A stretch of DNA of 64,000 bases, taken from assembly GCA_963735455.1 (NCBI GenBank), contig CAVTKZ010000004.1, forward strand, positions 372,001 to 436,000, written 5' to 3'. Positions 58,601 through 64,000 of this stretch are shown in pieces (position 1 is the first letter of the stretch; each line of letters starts with the position of its first letter). A program made the position numbers and the translations under genes. This DNA comes from Palsa-1033 sp963735455 (GTDB lineage: Bacteria > Chloroflexota > Limnocylindria > Limnocylindrales > CSP1-4). The notes beneath the pieces were generated by a model, which saw nothing but the letters and a program-made list of their open reading frames with translations, was not told where the DNA came from and did no database searches.

Positions 58601-59632
58601 ATGAAACCCTGGTCGATCCCGTTCCGAGGGCGTCTCGAGGAGCACGTCTTCGAAAGCACGGTCCTCCGCGGGAATCCACTCGGCGACCCGAGCGACCGGC
58701 CGCTGTGGGTCTACCTGCCGCCGGCCTACGACGCCGAGCCGGAGCGCCGCTTCCCGTCGATCTACCTGATCCAGGGGATGACCGGCCAGCTCGACATGTG
58801 GCGCAATCGATCGGCCTTTCGACCGACCGTCCTGGAGCTGATCGACGAGCTGTTCGGGGGTCAGGGGGCCGCGTCGCCGGCGATCATCGTGTTCGTCGAC
58901 TGCTGGACCTCATACGGCGGCAGCCAGTTCATCGATTCGCCCGGCACCGGCCGCTACGGGACGTACCTCGCCGACGAGGTGATCGACTGGGTCGATGCCC
59001 GCTACCGGACCCTGGCCGAGCCGGCCCATCGCGGGATCAGCGGCAAGTCGAGCGGCGGCTACGGGGCCATGATCAACGCCCTCCACCGCCCCGATCGCTT
59101 CGGGGGGCTGGCGACCCACGCCGGCGACGCCCTCTTCGAGGTCTGCTACCAGGCCGACTTCGCTCCGGCCGGGCGCGCCCTGCGCGACGACTTCGGCGGC
59201 TCGTTCGAGCGCTGGCTGGCCGACTTCCGGGGCCGGCCGGCCTTCTCCAGGGCGGCCGACGAGGTCCTGATCAACACGTACGCGATGGCCGCCTGCTATT
59301 CGGCCGATCCCGACGGGACCATCCGGCTGCCGTTCGACCCGGCGACCGGCGAGCTGATCCCGGCGACCTGGGAGCGCTGGCTGGCCTGGGATCCGGTGCG
59401 GGTCGCCCGGACGGAGGCGGGCATCGCCGCCCTGCGCGGCTTGCGCGCGATCTACATCGACGCCGGTACCCGTGACGAGTACCACCTCGACCTGGGCGCC
59501 GCAGCGTTCCGCCAGGCCTGCCTGGCGGCGGGGTCGGTGACCCCCTTCTTCGAGCTGTTCGATGCCCGCCATGGCGGCATCGAGTACCGCTACCCGATCT
59601 CGCTGCGCTACCTCGCCGAGCGACTGGGCTAG
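58601..59632 (+). CDS. alpha/beta-hydrolase esterase, enterochelin-esterase (Fes/esterase D)-like
   Basis: 343 aa. The N-terminal DRPLWVYLPPAYDAEPERRFPSIYLIQG is the entry of the esterase D/Fes group, the nucleophile Ser is in ISGKSSGGYGAM (GxSxG), the Asp follows in YIDAGTRDEYH and the His in DARHGGIEYR. There is no signal peptide, so it is cytoplasmic. Substrate unknown; no siderophore genes are nearby. It is divergent from the acyl-ACP desaturase across 160 bases. Confidence 0.82.
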   Translation: MKPWSIPFRGRLEEHVFESTVLRGNPLGDPSDRPLWVYLPPAYDAEPERRFPSIYLIQGMTGQLDMWRNRSAFRPTVLELIDELFGGQGAASPAIIVFVDCWTSYGGSQFIDSPGTGRYGTYLADEVIDWVDARYRTLAEPAHRGISGKSSGGYGAMINALHRPDRFGGLATHAGDALFEVCYQADFAPAGRALRDDFGGSFERWLADFRGRPAFSRAADEVLINTYAMAACYSADPDGTIRLPFDPATGELIPATWERWLAWDPVRVARTEAGIAALRGLRAIYIDAGTRDEYHLDLGAAAFRQACLAAGSVTPFFELFDARHGGIEYRYPISLRYLAERLG

Positions 59633-59688
59633 CCTGGCCCCGGCCAACCGGCCGGGCAGCCGGCCCCCGGGCTCCGAAGTCGGCTCGG

Positions 59689-60246
59689 TCAGCCGCCGCG
59701 GGCGGCGGCCAGGAAGGCAGCGACCCGGTCGAGCACGTCGGGCAGGACGGGCTGCAGGCCATGGCCCAGCCGGGGGTAGGTGACCAGCTCGACCGTCGCC
59801 AGGCGGCCGATCGCGGCGCGGAGCAGATCGATCCGGGCGAACGGGTCGGACTCACCGGAGAGGAGCAGGACGGGGCAGTGGATCCCGGGCCAGTGTGCGC
59901 TCCGGGCGTCCCAGGTCTCGGGCGCCCCCGGACGGTGGAGCGGGTAGGAGAAGCAGACCAGGGCCTGGATCTCGGCCGGCCGCTCGGCGGCGACGAGGCT
60001 GGCGACCCGGCCGCCGAAGGACTGCCCGCCGAGGGCAAGGCTGGCCGGAGCGTGCCTCGCGCGGAGCTCCTCGGTCGCGGTCCAGAAGCCCGCCTGGGCA
60101 TCCTCGGCCTTGCCCCGCCGGAGGTTGATCGCCTCGGCGGCCAGGCCGCGCGCCCGGAGCCCGCTGGTGTAGGGGGTCATCGCGGCGGCCGTCCCCGAGG
60201 CACCGTGGCCGAGGACGATCAGCCAGTCGGTCGGGGCGCGGCTCAT
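59689..60246 (-). CDS. small alpha/beta-hydrolase (KANSL3/Tex30-like, dienelactone-hydrolase-like)
   Basis: 185 aa. Catalytic Ser in LGGQSFGGRVAS (GxSxGG), with LLLSGESDPFAR carrying the acid and LGHGLQP the His; the dense N-terminus DWLIVLGHGASGTAAAMTPY fits the small KANSL3/Tex30-like group. Function unknown. A CACACT hexamer lies six bases before ATG 60246 on the minus strand. Confidence 0.78.
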   Translation of the reverse strand: MSRAPTDWLIVLGHGASGTAAAMTPYTSGLRARGLAAEAINLRRGKAEDAQAGFWTATEELRARHAPASLALGGQSFGGRVASLVAAERPAEIQALVCFSYPLHRPGAPETWDARSAHWPGIHCPVLLLSGESDPFARIDLLRAAIGRLATVELVTYPRLGHGLQPVLPDVLDRVAAFLAAARGG

Positions 60247-60361
60247 CAGGGCAGTGTGCCACCCGGCGCGGACGGTCCGCCCCGGGTGGGTGCTGGTGGG
60301 TGGGCCTGCTGAGGCCCGGGGCGGACCGCTGGGCCGCTGCGCGTCGGCGGTGGCCGTCAGC

Positions 60362-61333
60362 CTAGTTCGTGGTGGCCTGGCCGGCCTCGGCCTTGGTCAG
60401 GAGGGCCGCCGCGATGTTGATCGGGACGGCGAAGCCGATCCCCTCGGCGCTCGAGTCGGTGGCGGTGTTGATCCCGATCACCTGGCCCGCCGCGTTGAGG
60501 AGCGGTCCGCCGCTGTTGCCCTCGTTGATCGCGGCGTCGGTCTGGATCAGCCCGGTCAGATGGACCGGCCGCCCGGTGGCCTCGTCCTGGACGTCGATCT
60601 GGCGCCCGGTGCCGCTCACGATGCCGGTCGTGACCGTTCCCGCGAAGGTCCCCAGCGGATCGCCGATGGCGACCGCCAGCTGGCCGATCTGGAGGTTGTC
60701 GGAGTTGCCCAGGGTGACCGTCGGCAAGCCGGTCGCCGCGATCTTGACCACGGCCACGTCGTGGGTCGGATCGGTCCCGACGACGGTGCCGTCGAACTGG
60801 CGGCCGTCGGACAGCTGGACGGTCAGCGTGCCGCTGCTGGCGATCACGTGGCGGTTGGTCAGGATGTAGCCGTCGGCCGTCACGATCATCCCCGAGCCGA
60901 TCGAGGTGCCCGAGCTGCGGCCGAAGCCGCCGCTGCCGGCATCGGTGATCGTGACCACGGCCGGGCTGGCCAGCGCGGCAATCTGGACGATCGGCTGGTT
61001 GGCCGAGCCGCTGCTGGTGGGGGCGCTGGTGCTGGTGCTGGTCAGCTTGGCCGGGGCGCTGGTCGCGGCCGGCGCGGCGGCCGGCAGGGTAAGCTCGATG
61101 ACCCCGAATGTCCCGCTCGCGGCGAGGACCGCGGCCAGGACGGCGGTCAGGACGATCGCCCCGCGACCGACGCCGCCGCCGCTCGGCGGGCGAGCCGGCG
61201 GCGTGACCGGCGGGAGGGGGGCCACCGGCGGTGGTGCCTCGTAGGCCGACTCGTCGTAGGTGATCGGCTGGGCCGGGGCGGTGGGGTAGTCGTAGGGGCT
61301 GTTGGTGGGGCCTGGGTCGGTTGGCTGGGTCAT
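60362..61333 (-). CDS. S1C trypsin-like serine protease, membrane-anchored, without PDZ
   Basis: 323 aa from ATG 61333, after GAGG. Residues 1-57 are Pro/Tyr-rich cytoplasmic, a helix follows (about 58-79), then an Ala/Ser/Thr linker and the HtrA-type protease with His162 (LTNRHV), Asp192 (HDVAVVKI) and Ser274 (EGNSGGPL). The usual C-terminal PDZ domain is absent, so it ends right after the catalytic domain. Acts outside the inner membrane on misfolded or specific proteins. It lies 94 bases downstream of fabI on the same strand. Confidence 0.9.
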   Translation of the reverse strand: MTQPTDPGPTNSPYDYPTAPAQPITYDESAYEAPPPVAPLPPVTPPARPPSGGGVGRGAIVLTAVLAAVLAASGTFGVIELTLPAAAPAATSAPAKLTSTSTSAPTSSGSANQPIVQIAALASPAVVTITDAGSGGFGRSSGTSIGSGMIVTADGYILTNRHVIASSGTLTVQLSDGRQFDGTVVGTDPTHDVAVVKIAATGLPTVTLGNSDNLQIGQLAVAIGDPLGTFAGTVTTGIVSGTGRQIDVQDEATGRPVHLTGLIQTDAAINEGNSGGPLLNAAGQVIGINTATDSSAEGIGFAVPINIAAALLTKAEAGQATTN

Positions 61334-61427
61334 CGCGGGAGCCTCGTCGAATGGTGCGGGAGCTGGGGTGTATGCACCTGTTCTACGAACCGGCTCTGAG
61401 AACCACCTGAAATCAACCCCGGGCGAT

Positions 61428-62225
61428 TCAGGCCTCGCTGCTGGGCACGCCCATGATGCTGAAGCCGCCATCGACATAGATCACCTCGCCGGTCACCGCG
61501 GAGGACAGGTCCGAGGCGAGATACAGGGCGGTCCGGCCGACGTCCTCGATCGAGATGTTGCGGCGCAGCGGGGCCAGGTCGGCGAATGCCCCGTACATCT
61601 TCTTGAAGCCCGAGATGCCCGCGGCGGCCAGGGTCCGGACGGGTCCCGCGGAGATCGCGTTGACCCGCACGCCGGACGGGCCCAGGTCGGCGGCCAGGTA
61701 GCGGACCGATGCCTCGAGGGCGGCCTTGGCGACGCCCATCACGTTGTAGTTGCTGACCACCTTCTCGGCCCCGTAGTAGGTCAGGGTCAGGACGCTCGAG
61801 CCGGGCCGCAGGACGCCCGCCGCCCGGGCCTCGCGGACGACCGCGACGAGCGAATAGGCGCTGACGTCGAGGGCCAGGGCAAAGCCCTCGCGGGACGTGT
61901 CGACGAAGCTCCCCTCGAGGTCCTCGCGCTTGGCGAAGGCCAGGGCGTGGACCAGGATGTCCAGCTGGGCGGCCTGGCCGTGGGCCGTCCGCCAGCGGCT
62001 GAAGACCTCGCGAATCTGCTCGTCGGACTGGACGTCGCAGGGCTCCACGAAGGTCGAGCCGATCGACTCGGCAAGGGGCCGGACTCGCCGCTCGATCAGG
62101 CTCTCGACGGAGCTGAAGCCGACCTCGGCGCCCGCCTCGTGGAGGGCCTGGGCGATGCCCCAGGCGATCGAATGATCGTTCGCGACGCCGAAGATGAGCG
62201 CCCGCCGGCCATCGAGCAATCCCAT
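61428..62225 (-). CDS. fabI: enoyl-[acyl-carrier-protein] reductase (NADH)
   Basis: 265 aa, normal FabI size. N-terminal cofactor loop GVANDHSIAWGIA, then Tyr150, Tyr160 and Lys167 (spaced as Y-x9-Y-x6-K) in TYYGAEKVVSNYNVMGVAKA, and the closing GEVIYVDGGFSIMG. It reduces enoyl-ACP in the last step of fatty acid elongation and is the triclosan-target family. GGAGGA lies five bases before ATG 62225. The gene is divergent from the HAD hydrolase. Confidence 0.95.
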   Translation of the reverse strand: MGLLDGRRALIFGVANDHSIAWGIAQALHEAGAEVGFSSVESLIERRVRPLAESIGSTFVEPCDVQSDEQIREVFSRWRTAHGQAAQLDILVHALAFAKREDLEGSFVDTSREGFALALDVSAYSLVAVVREARAAGVLRPGSSVLTLTYYGAEKVVSNYNVMGVAKAALEASVRYLAADLGPSGVRVNAISAGPVRTLAAAGISGFKKMYGAFADLAPLRRNISIEDVGRTALYLASDLSSAVTGEVIYVDGGFSIMGVPSSEA

Positions 62226-62279
62226 GGTTCCTCCGCGTCGGCTCCGACCGGTCTGGACGCCGGCCACCGGAGCGCACGG

Positions 62280-62285
62280 TACCAT
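62280..62285 (+). promoter_or_regulatory. TACCAT -10-like element 7 bases before ATG 62293
   Basis: Leaderless-type spacing for the HAD hydrolase gene. Confidence 0.5.
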
Positions 62286-62292
62286 CCCGCCC

Positions 62293-63189
62293 ATGGCCCC
62301 AGCCCGAGATGCGCGCCGCCCTGCCGCGGCGGGCGACCCGGCCGCCGCCCTGGTCGGAGCGCTGGCCGGCGTGCGCGGCTTGCTGCTCGACCTGGATGGC
62401 GTGGTGATCCTGGCCGGCCGCCCGATCGACGGGGCGGCCGACGCGATCGGCAGCCTCGACCGACGCGGGATCCCGTACCGGATCGTGACCAACACCTCGC
62501 TGCTGAGCCGGCGGATGCTCTCGGCGTGGGGCGCCCGGATCGGGCTGGCCTTGCCGCCCGAGCGGATCCTGTCGGCGCTTTCGCTGTCGGCCGCCTACAC
62601 CCGCCGGCGGTACCCTGGCCTGCCCCTCTTCGTGCTGGCCTCGGACGACGCCCGGACCGAGTTCGACGGCCAGCGCCTGCTGACCGACGAAGAGGCCGGC
62701 CGGTCCGCCGCCGCGGCCGCGGCCGTCGTGATCGGCGACTCGCCCGAAGCCGCCACGTACGCCAACCTGAACCACGCCTTCCGCCTCGTCCGCGCCGGCG
62801 CCGAGCTGATCGGGATGCACCGCAACCCGTGGTGGCTGACGCCCGACGGCCCGACCCTCGATTCGGGCGCCTTCGTGGCCGGCCTCGAGTTCGCCACCGG
62901 CCGGCGCGCAACGGTGATCGGCAAGCCCTCGCCGGCCTTCTTCCGGGCGGCCGCGGCGGAGCTCCTGGCCGGCCTGCCGGGCGCCGCGCGGCACGACCTG
63001 GCGATGGTCGGCGACGACGTCTTCAGCGACGTCCTGGCCGCCCAGCGCCTCGGCCTGCGGGGCGTCTTCGTGCGCTCGGGCAAGCACGGTGAGGCCGAGC
63101 TTGCCGCGGCCGGCGCGCGCCGGCGAGGTGGCGGAGTGCCGACCGCCGTGGCCGACTCGCTGGCTGCGGTGGTCGCTGCCCTCGGCTGA
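62293..63189 (+). CDS. HAD-IIA family hydrolase (NagD/phosphoglycolate- or LHPP-like)
   Basis: 298 aa from ATG 62293. HAD motif I is LLLDLDGVV, motif II TNTS, motif III in IGKPSPAFF and motif IV MVGDDVFSDVLAAQ, with the class IIA cap between. Dephosphorylates small phosphates such as phosphoglycolate, 4-nitrophenyl phosphate or a nucleotide; substrate not inferable. Spaced exactly seven bases behind a TACCAT element. Followed by the aldehyde dehydrogenase gene after 91 bases. Confidence 0.88.
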   Translation: MAPARDARRPAAAGDPAAALVGALAGVRGLLLDLDGVVILAGRPIDGAADAIGSLDRRGIPYRIVTNTSLLSRRMLSAWGARIGLALPPERILSALSLSAAYTRRRYPGLPLFVLASDDARTEFDGQRLLTDEEAGRSAAAAAAVVIGDSPEAATYANLNHAFRLVRAGAELIGMHRNPWWLTPDGPTLDSGAFVAGLEFATGRRATVIGKPSPAFFRAAAAELLAGLPGAARHDLAMVGDDVFSDVLAAQRLGLRGVFVRSGKHGEAELAAAGARRRGGGVPTAVADSLAAVVAALG

Positions 63190-63280
63190 GCGGACCCTCG
63201 CGCTACACTGGCTTCACAAGCCGCCGCCGCCGCGCATCGTCGCCGGCCAGCGCCCGCACCCGAGACAGGGGAAGACACCG

Positions 63281-64000
63281 ATGACGACCGACGCGAAGCC
63301 GCGCCTGAAGATCACCTACGCCACGCTCCGCAACGACAACGAGGAGCTCCACGCGCTGTATGACGCAGGTGTGGTCCAAAGCCGCAGCCAGCTTGGCGCT
63401 CACCACCTGAACTTCATCGGCGGGGCGGAGCGCGAGGGCGACGGCGAGACGACCGTCCATTCGCCGATCGACCATGAGATCGTCATCGGCCACTTTGCCA
63501 AGGGCACCCGCCAGGACGTGCGCGACGCGATCGCCGCCGCCCGGGCCGCCCAGCCGGCGTGGGCGGCCACCCCCTGGCGCGAGCGCCTGGCGATCATGCG
63601 CCGGGCAGCCGAGCTGATCAGCCAGCGCCAGATGGTCTACGGCGCGGACATGGCCTTCGAGGTCGGCAAGAGCCGGCTCGAGTCCCTGGGCGAGGTGGAG
63701 GAGGCGGCCGACCTGCTGCGCTACTACTCCGACGTGATGGAGCGCAACGACGGCTACGACCACCCGATGGACAACCTCGGCGACGCGGCGGTCCACACCC
63801 GCTCGATCCTCCGGCCACTGGGCGTCTTCGCCGTGATCAGCCCGTTCAACTTCCCGATGGCCCTGGCCGCTGGCCCGACGGCCGCCGCGCTGATGGCCGG
63901 CAACACCGTTGTCTTCAAGCCGAGCACCACGGCCCCCCTGTCGGGCGTCAACCTCGTCCAGGCCTATCGCGACGCGGGGCTGCCCGACGGCACCCTCAAC
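63281..64000 (+). CDS. aldehyde dehydrogenase superfamily, pruA/RocA-like (3' end outside the window)
   Basis: ATG 63281 to the window end, 240 residues present. It opens with a RocA-type N-terminus (TYATLRNDNEELHALYDAG...NFIGGAEREGDGETTVHSPIDHEIVIGHFAKG), then EVGKSRLESLGEVEEAADLLRYYSDVM, and the NAD(P)-binding HTRSILRPLGVFAVISPFNFPMALAAGPTAAALMAGNTVVFKPST. This matches 1-pyrroline-5-carboxylate dehydrogenases of proline and arginine breakdown, though the catalytic Cys part is missing. A TACACT lies near 63213 as a possible -10. Confidence 0.85.
   Translation, partial: MTTDAKPRLKITYATLRNDNEELHALYDAGVVQSRSQLGAHHLNFIGGAEREGDGETTVHSPIDHEIVIGHFAKGTRQDVRDAIAAARAAQPAWAATPWRERLAIMRRAAELISQRQMVYGADMAFEVGKSRLESLGEVEEAADLLRYYSDVMERNDGYDHPMDNLGDAAVHTRSILRPLGVFAVISPFNFPMALAAGPTAAALMAGNTVVFKPSTTAPLSGVNLVQAYRDAGLPDGTLN

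Overview
The window is very G+C-rich (about 70% by eye, not computed) and gene-dense on both strands. Many gene pairs overlap by 1-8 bases. It looks like a chromosome segment of a free-living aerobic bacterium, probably a high-GC member of Chloroflexota. The main hints are a LysM protein with a Cys/His-rich N-terminal motif (CPF...HRCYA...HQ...C...C) that I associate with that phylum, a short-type alpha-glucan phosphorylase, Ni-type superoxide dismutase, TrpB2-type tryptophan synthase and an LLM/F420-type oxidoreductase. There is no rRNA gene, so the phylum is an inference. There is one tRNA gene (Gly-UCC, CCA encoded). I saw no insertion sequence, phage module or CRISPR array.

Layout. 1-8.1 kb: a beta-CASP metallo-beta-lactamase (5' end cut by the window), a small membrane protein, an HpcH/HpaI aldolase, a PYROXD2/CrtI-like FAD oxidoreductase and two tandem Rieske oxygenases that share an identical 287-bp block, then a Tat-type lipoprotein. 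8.1-17.1 kb: exonuclease III, an ACT protein, an ArsC-fold protein, a LOG/TIGR00730 protein, a Rieske ferredoxin, a MarR-MFS efflux pair (MFS frameshifted), an LLM oxidoreductase, sodN with its maturation protease (frameshifted), a LysM protein and an NTF2-like protein. 17.2-23.2 kb: a TPM-DUF2207 membrane protein, LysA, a holin-like protein, a GNAT and a DUF885 peptidase. 23.1-32.6 kb: a glycogen/alpha-glucan block (GH13 enzyme, GntR, a 43-aa membrane peptide, LUD protein, GlgP, frameshifted GlgA) and a double-ACT protein. 32.6-38.5 kb: a proline racemase-family enzyme, a membrane protein, a DapA-like lyase, a GNAT and a collagen-like surface protein (frame broken) ending at a strong terminator. 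38.5-43.8 kb: PadR-PspC, tRNA-Gly, GNAT, methyltransferase and a cyclase/NB-ARC/TPR regulator. 43.7-48.1 kb: a dimethylglycine/sarcosine dehydrogenase-like enzyme followed by EtfB and EtfA, preceded by a 22-residue Lys/Pro-rich ORF. 48.3-53.2 kb: two-component system, ferric-reductase-like flavocytochrome, FMN-binding lipoprotein-like protein and ApbE. 53.2-64 kb: DUF421, a class III aminotransferase, AlkA-like glycosylase, TrpB2, acyl-ACP desaturase, two alpha/beta hydrolases, an S1C protease, FabI, a HAD phosphatase and the start of an aldehyde dehydrogenase.

How the genes work together. The clearest functional unit is 48.3-53.2 kb: a sensor kinase and OmpR-type regulator next to a transmembrane flavocytochrome, an FMN-carrying protein and the enzyme that attaches FMN. 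Nearly identical 17-bp direct-repeat boxes lie in front of both the regulator and the flavocytochrome, so the regulator probably controls both. The DMGDH-like/ETF operon passes electrons from N-methyl amine oxidation to the quinone pool, and the tandem Rieske oxygenases could supply a demethylated substrate (inference). Four genes carry single reading-frame breaks, which may be assembly errors or real decay. Many unit-leading genes have a TAnnnT element exactly 6-7 bases before the start codon, which suggests leaderless transcripts.
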